Shown: positions 24,425-35,952 of the stretch, one piece after another | Layout: every line of letters begins with the position of its first letter | How positions within the stretch are numbered: position 1 is the stretch's first letter | Source: Aldrovandia affinis | Lineage: Eukaryota > Chordata > Actinopteri > Notacanthiformes > Halosauridae | Assembly (NCBI GenBank): GCA_029706075.1 | Contig: JAINUG010000138.1 | Coordinates: 868,001-932,000 of the forward strand | Direction: 5' to 3' | Length of the DNA: 64,000 bases | Program-made: the position numbers and the translations under genes | Notes under the pieces: model-generated | What the model saw: only the letters and a program-made list of their open reading frames with translations | The model's database searches: none | Told to the model about the DNA's origin: nothing

Positions 24425-24720
24425 AATACCCTTGGTACAGCCCCCGGGTGGCGTAACAGAGAAAGCCCGGAGTGCAAGTTGCCCACTGCGGCCGGAATTC
24501 GATTCCCTGGCTACGCCAGTCCGGCTCTGGCCGGGAGTGCCGCTAGGGGGCAGCAATTGCATGTCCGCCCCAGGGTCAGGGGGCAGGGAAGCCGGGACGA
24601 GCTCCCCGAGAGCACAGAAAGCTTCCCTGTGGGCGATACAAATAGGCGAGTTCCGTCTCGGGGGAAGCGGTTCATTGCTGACCCTGGGGTAGTAGCTTGT
24701 CCCATTTTTGCTAGCGGTGG
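24425..24720 (+). repeat. tRNA-derived SINE, same family as 240-534
   Basis: CCCCCGGGTGGCGTAACAG starts the tRNA-like head and GGAATTCGATTCCC is the B box. The body GTCCGCCCCAGGGTCAGG and the end GTGGGCTCATGGGGGAGG match the other copies. It ends about 200 bp before trpc3 exon 2. Confidence 0.8.
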
Positions 24721-24914
24721 GCTCATGGGGGAGGATGAATTGAAGAAATGGATGGTATACTTGGCCACAAAATTGGAAGAAGAAAAAAAGACCTTGGTAC
24801 TGCAATTGACAGTACAGTCCTTAGCTATTAGAGACCATCACTGCTAGTTTCTGTTGACATAAGTTGTAGTGTTGCCTGGCATCTCTCTCCCGCCTCCTCC
24901 CTCCACTGCCCCAG

Positions 24915-25680
24915 GACTAACACGGACAACCCCCCACAGTGGCGCCATGCTATGATGAGGGAGAAGGGGCGTCGGCAGGCAGTGCGAGGCCCGGCGTTCA
25001 TGTTCAACAACCGTGGCACCAGCCTGACCACGGAAGAGGAGCGTTTCCTCGATGCGGCAGAGTATGGCAACATCCCCGTGGTGCGCAAGATGCTGGAGGA
25101 GTCAGCCACGCTCAACGTCAACTGCGTGGACTACATGGGCCAGAATGCATTGCAGCTGGCGGTGGGCAACGAGCACCTGGAGGTGACTGAGCTGCTGCTG
25201 AAGAGGGACAATCTGGCACGCATCGGAGATGCCCTTTTGCTGGGCATCAGCAAGGGCTACGTCCGCATTGTGGAGGCCATCCTCAACCACTCGTCCTTCG
25301 CCGCCAGTGAGCGGCTCACGCGCAGCCCGTGTGAGCTGCAGGATGATGACTTCTACTCATACGACGAGGATGGCACGCGCTTCTCACCTGACATCACGCC
25401 TGTCATCCTGGCTGCGCACTGCCAGAAGTATGAGGTAGTGCACATGCTGCTGACCAAGGGTGCGCGCATCGAGCGGCCACATGACTACTTCTGCAAATGT
25501 GCTGAGTGCACGGAGAAGCAGCGCAAGGACTCCTTCAGTCACTCCCGTTCCCGTATCAACGCCTACCGGGGGCTGGCCAGTCCCGCCTACCTCTCCCTGT
25601 CCAGCGAGGATCCTGTGCTTACTGCCCTGGAGCTTAGCAACGAGCTCGCCAAGCTGGCCAACATTGAGAAAGAGTTCAAG
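24915..25680 (+). CDS. trpc3: trpc3 exon 2 (ankyrin repeats)
   Basis: The exon completes Met52 and encodes residues 53-307. The acceptor CACTGCCCCAG follows a long pyrimidine tract and is the only nearby AG whose phase fits exon 1; the CAG just before TGGCGCC at 24940 would lead to a stop. After [12 protein letters not shown] come [18 protein letters not shown], the conserved TRPC3/6/7 cytoplasmic start, then ankyrin-type repeats around residues 93-255 ([49 protein letters not shown]). [10 protein letters not shown] and [20 protein letters not shown] belong to the family's conserved linker. It ends KEFK at an AAG|GTAGGA donor. The ankyrin domain forms the lower cytoplasmic skirt of the tetramer. 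Base composition is GC-rich compared with the introns. Confidence 0.95.
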
Positions 25681-26869
25681 GTAGGAAGTAGGATTATATT
25701 TTTTTAAGGGGGCGGACTAATAGTTGTTCACTCATGTTTATTTGATTGTCAGTTGTCGCATATTTAATTTAAATGCTAAAATTAGCTTTTTTTGTAAAGG
25801 GGTGCACTAACAATTGCTGATTTGATATACACATTCTTCATTTCAAAGCTCAAATTCACTTTTTCTAAATACACTGCCTTGGTATGCACTGTAGATGATT
25901 GGGTTTTAATTGATGGGCTAACAAACTGAGATAAATCATGTTTTTTTTTAATGCGCAGCATGTCTTAGTTTTAGATGGGGATCTCAGTTCTGCTTTTTGA
26001 TTTCTATTTCTTTGCTGCAAATGTTTTCAGTTCATTGTTTTATGTCATCTGCATGTGTGTGTTTGTGTGTGTATACATGTATTTGCGTTCACGCATGTGT
26101 GCTGTTGTCGCCACCAGGATAAAAAGAGCCAAATTAAAGAGACGGTGCAGCTCAATTGCTTCTCCCTGGTAAATATTTTTAACTACATCATTTCATTAAC
26201 GTTAATTAAAAATGTTTAGTATCACACTTGTTAATGACTGTTTTGCCTTGAGGGAATATCGTTTTTCAGAATCGCCCGCTGACTTTCAGGCTCTGGTTTT
26301 GATTTCCCAATTACAGCTTTGAGGCAAATTATATGATGGTGATGTATCATTTTTAATTGACTTTTTTTTACTGTGTTTTGTATAATTCATATAATCAATT
26401 TCAAGGTTTTTATTTTATTTTTCATCATTTGTTTTCCTCAGATGTTTGAGAATATCCCTTTCAACATCTGTCAAATGCTGTTTCTCAACCTTGTTTTCTG
26501 CCAACATATGCTCAATTTGTCTAGTACAATTAGCATAATGGCACTCTTGGCTTGTACTAGTGTATTTGATTACATCTTGATTACCTTTTCAAGCTTAATT
26601 AATGTAGTTGCCTATGCCCACAGTCTGTTCTTGTCTTTACCCCTTAAATCTCTGTGTCTGTCTTCTCCTGACGAGGTGACCTGTTGTTGATCTAATGAGG
26701 AGATGCCCTGAAATTTGAAATTTGGACCTTCATAACTTCTATTTTTTTGCAAGAGCACAAAATTAGTTTTTTACAAGGGTGAGAGTATAATTATGGTCAC
26801 ATGCACCAGCTGCTCCAGAAGCAGGTAATGGAAGGTTGAAAGGTTCAGGTAACAGGCCATGGTTCTCTG
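25681..26869 (+). other. trpc3 intron 2, 5' part: nothing recognised
   Basis: T-rich intronic DNA with a short (TG)n-like tract at 26055-26080. No gene or repeat that I can name. Confidence 0.45.
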
Positions 26870-27005
26870 TGTCTCAGTTGGTAGAGCACAGCATTGGCAA
26901 CGCTTAGGTTGTGGGTTCAATCCCCACTGGGGCCACATATACTGAAAATGTATGCATTCACTACTGTAAGTCGCTTTGGATAAAAGCGTCTGCTAAATGG
27001 CGTAT
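26870..27005 (+). repeat. tRNA-derived SINE with AAGTCGCTTTGGATAAAAGC tail
   Basis: CTCAGTTGGTAGAGCACAGC (A box) and GTGGGTTCAATCCCCACTGG (B box) form a tRNA-like head. The tail TCGCTTTGGATAAAAGCGTC then TGCTAAATGGC is shared by many fish SINEs and their partner LINEs. It is not a functional tRNA gene, since no acceptor-stem pairing is evident. Confidence 0.85.
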
Positions 27006-27599
27006 ATTATGAACATTTCAGGTAATGGAAGGTGCAGATAATGGAGATTTCAGGTAATAGGAAGCTCAGGTAATTGATGGTACATGTAATGAAAGGTACA
27101 TGTAATGGAAGATTTGAGATTTTGAGATTTTTGTAAAAGTTGAGCTGAAGGTTTCCCAGAACACAGAGCTCCTTGACGCTCGATGAGTGTCATCTCGGCT
27201 GATATTCGTTCTTCAAAATTATTATTATTATTTTTTCTGACTGCATTCAGTCACCCAGTAATGTGTGCGGGGCTGATTGAGGTATATTTTAATATTGTCT
27301 TTTCTGTTTCAAACAAATCGCCCTCAGTAAATTGCATTCCGACGGCTCTACAGCACCACAGAGTGTGCGCAGAGGGAGCATCTGAGAGAATGAGTTGCGA
27401 ATGGGTCAATGGGGGAGGCTTCCATTCCCTTTACCTGATATCTAAAAGGTGTAACACAGACACCCATAACTCATTTCAGATAAGCAAGTATCTTTGGCAA
27501 GCTTTTTGGTGTGCTTAACCTTTGTCAGTGTGTCTTATCATGCAATACAGGTCCATTTATTGAGGGATGTTTTTATGTAAGAAAATACATATTGGGGCC
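27006..27599. other. Intron 2: GGTAATGGAAGGT-rich stretch, otherwise unassigned
   Basis: Degenerate tandem motif (AGGTAATGGAAGGTxCA) at 26825-26845 and 27018-27112, partly interrupted by the SINE at 26870. This looks like an old minisatellite into which the SINE inserted. The rest is unassigned. Confidence 0.5.
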
Positions 27600-27785
27600 A
27601 CTATGGGGCCATTTATCTGATGTGTAGTGAGCTTGTACTGGTGCACTATGGCTGCTGTCGCGTTCACCCAGGTGGGTGCTGCACATTGGTGGTGGTTGAG
27701 GTCAGTTGCCCCCCTATCATTGTAAAGCGCTTTGGGTTCCTTGAAAAGTGCTATATAAATCCAATGTTCAATTCATTCAATTCAA
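27600..27785 (+). repeat. Fish retroposon 3' region
   Basis: ATGGCTGCTGTCGCGTTCAC, GGTGGTGGTTGAGG and TGTAAAGCGCTTTGGG then GTGCTATATAAATCCAATG and (ATTCA)n are the conserved 3' end of a common teleost SINE/LINE. Confidence 0.7.
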
Positions 27786-28279
27786 TTTATGTTTCACGAT
27801 GCTTAATTATTATAGTACCTGTACTGAGTCATTTGTGAAGATGGAGTGATGTCTGTATTTGGACAGGCTCTGCAATATATGTCAATATTGTAATCAATTA
27901 TTACTAAATGATTAAGTAACGGGACCTTAATGTAAAGCATTACTGAGCGATCTCTCATCTCTGATAACTGTTTGGTCTTCATTTGAATCCCTTTTTGTGC
28001 CTTACCAGCCCACCTAAAAGAATGGTCCATCGGTTAAACTCATGTACACATTTAATAGATTTGAATGGCCTTTGATGGATGATCAAGCAGAGGTCGGGTT
28101 GCACTGTATATCTGATTTTCATGATAGAATTGACTTGTCCCTGGACAGTTTTAGAAAGCCCCTCCCTTCTATTTCTTGAATAAGGAAATTGCTCAAAGAG
28201 GTCTAATTTGTATGCTGTTTGAGCTACAAACCGATAACGAAAACACACAAATAATTGTAATCATTGCTGTTGTAATTAA

Positions 28280-28575
28280 ATCATAGCATTGCCCAGGGAG
28301 GGAGGGTTTCAGGAGGGATCAGATTTTTCAGATCACTCAATAGTAACTCCTGTGGTTGATAGGATTTGTGTGCACCAGCTGGGCAGTCCTCCAGTTCACC
28401 AACTGCGCAGTCCAGCTGGTTTATTGAGCATAAGTGGTGGTGGTGGCTGGCTGCATGCATTTCAGAGGATGTATGTGCTAGTGTATATCCTCCCCAATTT
28501 AAAGCATTTGCAGGGATGGGTCGAGCCTAAAGTTATAATTGGACATTCCTAATTGGGAAAAAGAAAAAAATTGAG
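28280..28575 (+). repeat. Degenerate SINE-like repeat
   Basis: CACCAACTGCGCAGTCCAGCT and the tail AAAGTTATAATTGGACATTC then AATTGGGAAAAAGAAAAAA match a second diverged copy at 33945-34140 (AATGACTGCGCAGCTCAG, AAAATATAATTGGGAAG). Tail style is that of the main SINE family. Confidence 0.5.
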
Positions 28576-29540
28576 AATTAAAAAAACAATTGACCTTTTT
28601 TTTGTTATAAACAGAAGCAATATACATACAAGCCCACTGCTCTCAATCAAGGTTCCTGTGTTTCTCTGCATCACATGAAGATTGAAAGATTACTTTTATG
28701 GCAGTGTCCTAGATAACCTACAATGTTTAATAAATATAGGGGAAGATTCCCATTTGGTTGTGAGATAACGTGAGGACAACATTCCGCAGGCAGGCAGTCA
28801 TATTTATTGTTCCAAACAAGTTCTGTCAAAGTCACAGAAAGGCATTCTAGACATTACTGGTAAGATTACCTGATGGTTATCATTTAGTCATGAAAAACAT
28901 GGAGGATAGTCAGGATACATGTTAATAACATTTTATGAATGTTTAGAATGTAAGTATTGACATGCCCCATTTGTTTAACAGTGCTATCTTTCCCTATAAA
29001 ATTAATTTGAATGACCCAATTCACATTCACATAACTGTAATAACAATATTGAATAACATTCCAAGCAATATTCCTTAAAAATGACTTAAAAATGTAAAGA
29101 TGAATGTACTGAACCCTACATTTCTAGGAATGTTCTGGAAACCAAAATGTATTAGCTATGATTGAGAATCGGCAGAAATAAAATCAACTCAATTCAATTC
29201 AACATGGACTTTATGTGGAAAGTTGCTATTATTAATCAATGTTATTGTGAATAGCTACTTGTTTAACTGGTCAAATGTTTCATTGTTGACCCCTAATTTC
29301 CACTGTAATTATTTATTTTTGGCTAGATTAACTGATGAAATGTTTTTCTATCGTCCTAAATCATGAAATTACCTAAGTTCTGATTGGCCATTAGACACAC
29401 CCCAAGTATTTTTTTTAAAGTGCCACCGTCTTCGTCCTAAATCATGAAATTACCTAAATTGCGTTTGTCTTTCGTGCGTCCGCATTACCGACACCATCCT
29501 AATTCACCAAAATAGGGCCCTTGGAGTTACATCAGGAAAA
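28576..29540. other. Intron 2: nothing recognised
   Basis: AT-rich, with a near-exact 26-bp repeat: CGTCCTAAATCATGAAATTACCTAA occurs at about 29352 and 29432. No coding pattern. Confidence 0.45.
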
Positions 29541-29544
29541 CAAA

Positions 29545-29880
29545 AATCCAGATGCCCTCCAGAATTATTGGCACCCTTGGTGAAGATGAGAAAAAAAGGC
29601 TATGAGAAAATGTCTTTGTTGTTCATCAGCTTGATCTTACACTAAAAATAAGAGAGAAATCTAACCTTTAATTCAAGTAAAATTATTCAAAGAAAAAAAA
29701 AATCCTTACCAAGAAGTAAACATTTTTCAAAACATTTATTGCCACTCCTGCATTTAGTACTTTGTGCACTCTCTCTCCTTGCTAGGATAACAGCACTGGG
29801 TCTTCTCCAATAATACTTAATGGGTTGGAGAACACATAGCAAGGGATCTGAGGCCATTCCTCCATACAGAATTATTTTAT
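29545..29880 (-). mobile_element. Tc1-like transposon end fragment
   Basis: CCCTCCAGAATTATTGGCAC followed by GATGAGAAAAAAAGGCTATG and TTTAGTACTTTGTGCACTCT is a recognisable fish Tc1 terminal and subterminal region. The piece GGATAACAGCACTGGGTCTT continues it. The other end is missing. Confidence 0.65.
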
Positions 29881-30437
29881 AATTTTTTCATTTTTATTTT
29901 CAGATACAACAGATTTAACAATGTATGTAAAGGAATGTAGTGAGGAAAGAGTGATGTAACCCCCGCAAATATTGAAACCTTGTAGCGACTGCTTTTGTGT
30001 TCGAAATGCTGTCGCAATCCTTTAGTAAATCTGGCGCTGAGTATTCACCAGACATACTCAGAGAAGGACCAGCTATAGTAAGGAATGTCTCCCCTTTCAG
30101 TTATCTGACTGAATATTGAGAGACCCGAGGACACTCATCACATTATGTACAACAACAATGTGTATGGTTATGAGTTCATTCATTCAGTTTACTTATTAAT
30201 CTTTTATATGTGGATCATAATCTAAAGTATTACCAATATATTTAAAGCAAACTAAAACTAAGACTAAAATAAAACAATTAAATTGGCATCTCTTTACAAT
30301 GATAAGTATAATCTATGAATATCATTGGAAAATTGTTTGATAGATACAGAAATGAATATCTGGTGCTCTGAAGCTGGTAAAAATAAATACTATATTAGGG
30401 CTTACCAGTCCTGGTTGTGTCTCCCATTCTCTGGCAG
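29881..30437. other. Intron 2, 3' part: nothing recognised
   Basis: AT-rich sequence leading to the CTCTGGCAG acceptor of exon 3. Confidence 0.45.
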
Positions 30438-30623
30438 AATGATTATCGCAAGCTGTCTATGCAGTGCAAGGATTTTGTGGTGGGAGTTCTGGACCTGTGC
30501 AGAGACACGGAGGAGGTGGAGGCCATCTTGAATGGGGACGTTAGCGCTGAGCTGGAGCATGGGCAAACACACCGCGCACTCCTGAGCCGCGTCAAGCTGG
30601 CCATCAAGTATGAGGTCAAAAAG
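30438..30623 (+). CDS. trpc3: trpc3 exon 3
   Basis: Encodes 62 residues (308-369): [19 protein letters not shown], then [18 protein letters not shown] and [13 protein letters not shown]. This is the linker-helix region after the ankyrin repeats, cytoplasmic and highly conserved in TRPC3/6/7. The segment between LNGDV and SRVK is the variable part within the family and differs here ([14 protein letters not shown]). Both ends are phase 0: CTGGCAG|AAT and AAG|GTCAGC. The exon precedes a C-run that does not disturb the donor. Confidence 0.96.
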
Positions 30624-31829
30624 GTCAGCGACCCCCCCCCACCTATTATCCACAGTAGAAGGAGCTGAAGCTCATATATTGTCTGCATTTTTCCTGTCCC
30701 TTGAATGACATATTATTCAAAATTCTGATTAATCAAAAGTCTTTGATGCAGAAAACATCTGCACCAATTTTCCTGTCCCTTGAATGACATATTTCAGTGA
30801 GCACAGCTTCCCAGTGTAATGTGAGGGATCTTAATCAGGCAAATTGCAGGAGACCAAGATTAAATCCCTGTTCTGTCAGAGAAAAAAAAGGAAAGAGAGA
30901 GAAAGGGAGGGAAAACAGTGGGCTAGATATATTGACCAGCAAGGATACTTAGTCCAGGTCCACAGTGCCCAATAAAGAAAGAGAGAGCACTATATGATCC
31001 TATTATATAGTATAGTTCAGTATTAATTACCCCATATTTGTATAGATGTGTCCATTCCTTTGTTGTAAAAAGCTGTGTTTGGATCAAGATGGAACAGAGT
31101 ACAAATGCTTACCCTTCCGTAAGTTTCCCTAGTCCTGCATTCCACTGTGCATTCCACTCTGGTGCCCAGACAATCCCATTGGCAATACTGATTGGCTCAG
31201 CTGCTGAGATGTGGTAGGGACTGCTGGCTTTGGGGCCACCAAAAATTGGCAGACCCCTCTCGTGCCCTTGTAATTTGCATTTAGCTGCTTCTTTTCCTCT
31301 CACTTTTCCATAGGGTTTTAAAGGCAGCTAACTACAGCCACTGTGTTATCTATCCCCATTTATTAGGGTGAAATGAGTCTGTCAACAGCATTGTGAATGA
31401 AATGACAGTGATGGATAGTCTCACAGGTGCTTGGCTGTATTTCTGGTACACATTGCCTCGCTCTCTCTGGGGCGTTCATTGCATAGGAGCTCACTGGAGC
31501 AGGTCTGGGAGCTCTGACAACTGATGTCACCTTACCTGGTGTGACAAATCCAAGATTAGGAAGATCATGTAGCATACAACCCCAATTATAGCAGGATTAC
31601 AAATGTCTTTTTTAATGACTTATAAGTCAGGCGTATCATTAATGTTACTATCTAATAAGATTTCACACTCACACACACACACATACATTAGTGCTAGATA
31701 CTGTCTAGACAGTAGGCAAAATGACAAGCCTACATCGGCTGAATGGCCTGTTCTTGTCATGAACATTGTTATGTTCTTATTAATAAACAATGAATTCAAC
31801 TAATATTCAGGTAACTTCCAAAATAAGGA
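30624..31829. other. trpc3 intron 3, 5' part: nothing recognised
   Basis: One short direct repeat, TTTTCCTGTCCCTTGAATGA at about 30690 and 30770. The remainder has no feature I can support. Confidence 0.5.
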
Positions 31830-32317
31830 TAAACACTTTAATAAATTAAGGGTTTTGGTGGAACTGTTATGGTGTGGAGTGCATTTTCCTTCCATGGTTT
31901 AGGTCCACCCAATCCCTTAGAGGGAAAGGTAAAAGCCAATAATTACAAAGCCATTCTGAGTGACCATCTATCCTGAGGGAGTCGTCTCTTCCAGGATGAG
32001 AGTGCACAGGGCACGAGTGGTCACTGAATGGCTTGATGAGTATGAAAATGATGTAAACCATATGCCGTGGCCATCTCAGTCACCAGATCTCATCCCATTT
32101 GAACACTTATGGGAGATTCTGGAGTGGCACGGTGAGACAGCATTTTCCACCACCGTCCCAAAAAATGCAATGATGGAATTTCTCATGGAAGAATAGTGTT
32201 GCATCTCTCCAACAGAGTTGAATCTATGCCAAGGAGCATTGAAGCTGTTCTGGTGGCTCGTGGTGACCCAACACCATATTAAGACACTTTGTTTCCTTTA
32301 TTTTGGCAGTTACCTGT
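31830..32317 (+). mobile_element. Mariner/Tc1-type relic, family M (C-terminal half)
   Basis: Fragments of a transposase: VMVWSAF-like GGTGTGGAGTGCATTTTCC, a WLDEYENDVNHMPWPSQSPD stretch with the third catalytic region (PSQSPDLIPFEHLWEIL), and the terminal CTTTATTTTGGCAGTTACCT ending at 32317. Several frameshifts. Related copies are at 39720-40373, 13611-13755 and 49728-49820. Confidence 0.75.
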
Positions 32318-33692
32318 ATGTAATGTGTATTATGTTGTTATGTATATTTGCTATATTTGTATTCTAATTTGTTTTACACTTCTTTTATGTTCTCCTAATC
32401 ACTGGCTGATATCACCTCTCTTTCCATCAATGCCTGCCGGTGAGCTACAAAGAGGGGAAGCAGAGAACTTAGCTTTTTTTGATTGGTGTCCTGCACTTCT
32501 TTTTGAAGTGTTTTGCATCATTAAGATTTTGCATCAAATGCTTCAGTTAGTGGCTGATTCCTTTTCCTTGACTGTATCTAATGTGGTACAGTTGTCTTTT
32601 TGCATGTCACATGAAGTCATTTTATACATTGGGGAAAAAATATTTGATATTGTATTAAATCATATGTTATCAGTGCAAACCCATGTCAGATGATCTAATG
32701 TGAAGTGAGCAATGGCAATGCCACTGCATTAGACAGTTAATTAAAGGCAATAATAATGGCAATTAATTTAATTTAATTAGAACTTTTCATGGTTTTGACA
32801 GTGAAAGGGGAGGGGCTGTATCACCTAACCTACTTGGAACCTGCTACCTGTGGCTGATCTGCACTACAAGGCTTGTTAATCGCAAAATGCGATCCAGGTT
32901 CCTGGGTGACTATTGTTTTAAAGGGATTTCTCTGCCCCCTCCCATCCCTCATTCCCATGGAGAAATTGACCCAATGTGAGGAAAACAGCCTGAATTAAGT
33001 TTCCATTAGTGAGAAAACACAGTAGCAGGAGTCCATTTTCATTTGTGGTTCTGGTTGAAGTCGCACTTTCCGATACTTTCAGGGCTTTTGGCCCCCTGCT
33101 CCCAGGGGGATTCAGGGGCACAGCGGGAGCTCTCCGTGCCTGTATCTGAGCCTCAGAACAGGGCCGATAATAATACATTTCTACCATGGTGGTTTCTTCC
33201 TAGTTCCAAGTGGAAACACAGGGCCGCACGCCCAACCCTAATTAGCTGGTTATGTTCTCAAATGTAGTCGCTGCTCATCTTCATGCTGAATGAGAATCGC
33301 TATGTAGGACAGCCATGCAAATAACAGTGCTGATGTGCCGTGGGGTTTTTCTAAATTAACCTACCCGAGCAATCCAGATTGCTGGATAATACACAGGTAA
33401 TCTACAGGTATCTGTATACTTTGCTGTATATCCAGAAATCACATTAGTTTCACTGTGATTGTATCAATGAATGCTGTGTGCCAGTGAAGGCCAATTCCAG
33501 CACAGCACAGCACTACACAGCAAATGGCCCAAAGCAGCTCCAACAAGAGATACAAACAACTTGCTTGGCTGAGGGGATCACTTATACTCTCACCCTGAAT
33601 CTAGGGTGCGATGATACCCCCTGTAGAGGGCACCTCAGAGCTGTACTGTGCCTCCCAAACACTAACACACACCCTGCTTTTTCTCCCAACAG
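32318..33692. other. trpc3 intron 3, 3' part: nothing recognised
   Basis: No gene or named repeat seen. The TTCTCCCAACAG acceptor for exon 4 closes the interval. Confidence 0.45.
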
Positions 33693-33857
33693 TTTGTTGC
33701 CCATCCCAACTGCCAGCAGCAGCTGTTGACTATCTGGTATGAAAACCTGTCAGGACTCCGAGAGCAGACTATCGCTGTAAAGTGTCTGGTGGTTCTGGTG
33801 GTGGCTCTGGGCTTGCCCCTCTTGGCCGTCGGCTATTGGTTCGCCCCGTGCAGCAAG
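33693..33857 (+). CDS. trpc3: trpc3 exon 4 (pre-S1 membrane segment)
   Basis: Encodes 55 residues (370-424): [20 protein letters not shown], then [20 protein letters not shown] and a hydrophobic run to YWFAPCSK. The WYENLSGLR helix and the following membrane-embedded elbow precede S1. The run [10 protein letters not shown] favours TRPC3 over TRPC7, whose residues differ here from what I recall. Phase 0 at both ends, CAACAG|TTT and AAG|GTACAG. Confidence 0.96.
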
Positions 33858-33944
33858 GTACAGTCTCCTTACTATTACTTCACCCCAGTGCCTTATTTAC
33901 ATCCTCTCCTAAAGAAAACACAACTGAATTAATGCTGCCTGGTG

Positions 33945-34140
33945 GCTCGTCCAGCTACAGCACTCATTCTCAGTACAGTGACGCACCAGAGTCAAATCCA
34001 CCGGAATCAAAGTGGTTGTCGTGCATTCCTCCAGCACAATGACTGCGCAGCTCAGTTGGGGGATTGTTAGATGATGTTTGTGCTGGTCTGGGCTCCTGTT
34101 GCAGTGATGAGATGGGCCTTAAAATATAATTGGGAAGTAA
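33945..34140 (+). repeat. Degenerate SINE-like repeat, partner of 28280-28575
   Basis: Shares CCTCCAG...CAATGACTGCGCAG...TGATGTTTGTGCTGGT and the AAAATATAATTGGGAA tail with the copy in intron 2. No intact pol III boxes. Confidence 0.45.
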
Positions 34141-34399
34141 AAATGACAAATTGTGGGCTAGGCAGAATCCTGGCAGAATGCATGACCAAATCCTCCATAA
34201 TCCACCTTATGAAAAGAGCATTTTTACACTAAAGGCACAAGATGGGACCCAAATTTATGTCCAATCTTTAAATGTATATTTTTTTGTAAATGTTTTTAAA
34301 AAATAGAAAAAATATTTTCAGAAAAAACACCTGGTATGTCTCTGGAAATTGTTATAATATGCAGTTACAGTTTAACTTGTACAGATTAGTAATTGAAGC

Positions 34400-34690
34400 C
34401 TAATGGTGTGCAAGTTGCCCATTACGGCCAGGGTTCGATCTCTGGCTGTGCCAGCCTGGCTCTGTCCGGGAGCAATTGGCTGTCCGCCCCAGAAGGAGGG
34501 GGGAGGGAAGCCGGCAGGAGCTTGCCACATGCAAAGTGGGTGGCTCTGTGTGTATCAGTGTTATGGTCGACAGCTTGGTGAAATCCGTTTCGGAGGAGGC
34601 GGTTCGACACCTTTGTCACTGCTGGTCCCAGGGTTGCAGTGGTGAGCTCAGAGCAGGAGGGAAGGGATAGTTGAAATAGAAATAGGGTAC
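34400..34690 (+). repeat. tRNA-derived SINE, same family as 240-534
   Basis: GTGTGCAAGTTGCCC and CAGGGTTCGATCTCTGG (B box) then TGTCCGCCCCAGAAGGAGG, GACAGCTTGGTGAAATCCG and CACTGCTGGTCCCAGGG. The tail ends GAAATAGGGTACAATTG. The A-box end of the head is missing. Confidence 0.82.
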
Positions 34691-35155
34691 AATTGAAGAT
34701 TGTTTTTCCAAAACTCACTGAAGTCCCTTGACCAAACGTGGACTGAGTGATTTTTGGAAAAACACTCTACAATTGGCTATCAACTGGAAAAAAACAGATT
34801 TTTTTAACAAAAATCTTAATTGATGTTGAATAATGAATTGTTAATGTTGAAAAGAAGCATAGAGTGGATGGTAATGTAGTAGCTTTGATGGCTCATTAGC
34901 AAATGTAGATGTTGTAGCAAATAAACAGAAGGTTACATTTTGTTCACAACAAACTATGTTTACAAATTTCTAGCATTGAGGACCATGATCTGACAGATTT
35001 TATAGGGCTTCAAATCCTCAAGAGGTCAATACCTTGTGCATATGTTTATTTGGACGACCTGAGGTTGATGATATGACTCATGGAACAGGTTCTCCTGGAT
35101 GTGATGGATGCCCAGGCACAGAGTGCTAACCTTGCCCCTCTCCTCTGTCCCCCAG

Positions 35156-35372
35156 CTGGGGAAGATCCTGCACAGCCCCTTCATGAAGTTTGTGGCACAC
35201 GCCGCCTCCTTCATCATCTTCCTCTGCCTTCTTGTGTTCAATGCCTCTGACCGCTTTGAGGGCATCACCACATTGCCTAACGTCACTGTCACCGACTACC
35301 CCACGCAGATCTTCCGGGTGAAGACCACGCGCTTCAGCTGGACTGAGATGCTGATCATGGTGTGGGTCGCAG
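35156..35372 (+). CDS. trpc3: trpc3 exon 5 (S1 and extracellular loop)
   Basis: Encodes residues 425-496 plus the first base of Gly497. It starts [19 protein letters not shown] and continues with S1 ([17 protein letters not shown]). The first extracellular loop has [12 protein letters not shown], where N-V-T is the conserved N-glycosylation site of TRPC3 (family knowledge). It ends [12 protein letters not shown], the start of S2. Acceptor CCCCCAG|CTG and donor GCAG|GTACTG; phase 1 joins exon 6. A second GTACTG-like site is not needed. Confidence 0.96.
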
Positions 35373-35852
35373 GTACTGTACCATATTGGTCAGGGATAAA
35401 GCATTTATTTTGCAGTGATAGTTTAGGTTGTGTTTCCTGCAGTGATAGTTTGGATTATGTTTCCTACATTGAGAGTCTGGGAATTTCTCAGAATGGAGAC
35501 AGCAGGACCTGTATCCTTTAGTAATTGTAGTTTGTATGCAGGTTTTCTTTTCAGAATTCTAGAATACTTCTATGTCAGGAATTTCCAGTGGAAACACAAA
35601 TTTCCACAGCACTTTAGTCAAATTTAAATAACTCAATAACTAAGCTAAATTTGTTTCTGCAAGACATATTTGATTCAAATATATTTGTTGCAAATGTTCT
35701 TCAATATGTTACAAAGTTTATATCTTTGAACATCTGCAAGCAAAGAAGACATTTTAGAGTTACATTTTAAAGTTAATTTAGTTGTAGACCACATAGCTAG
35801 CAAGCTTGTTAGCTTGAGAGCCAGCATAACATAATTTATAAATATTCAGGAT
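35373..35852. other. trpc3 intron 5, 5' part: nothing recognised
   Basis: Contains a short duplication, GTGATAGTTT(A/G)G(A/G)TT(G/A)TGTTTCC, at about 35415 and 35441. Otherwise unassigned up to the hAT at 35853. Confidence 0.5.
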
Positions 35853-35952
35853 TAGGCATGGGACGGTTACCGTAATAATGGTATACCGCGGTATAACAGG
35901 CCACGGTATAACTAACTACAAACATTTAGTTTCCACGGTATATGCTCTACGG

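Noticed and set aside
24323..24847. Open frames of 150-160 codons on both strands upstream of exon 2
   Set aside because: They coincide with the GC-rich SINE at 24425-24720 and have no conserved protein pattern.
24940..24951. CAG at 24937-24939 as the splice acceptor of trpc3 exon 2
   Set aside because: Joined to exon 1 its phase would read ATT GGC GCC ATG CTA TGA and stop. The AG at 24914 keeps the frame and has the better pyrimidine tract.
26876..26938. tRNA gene
   Set aside because: A and B boxes are present, but there is no convincing acceptor stem and the unit continues into a SINE tail.
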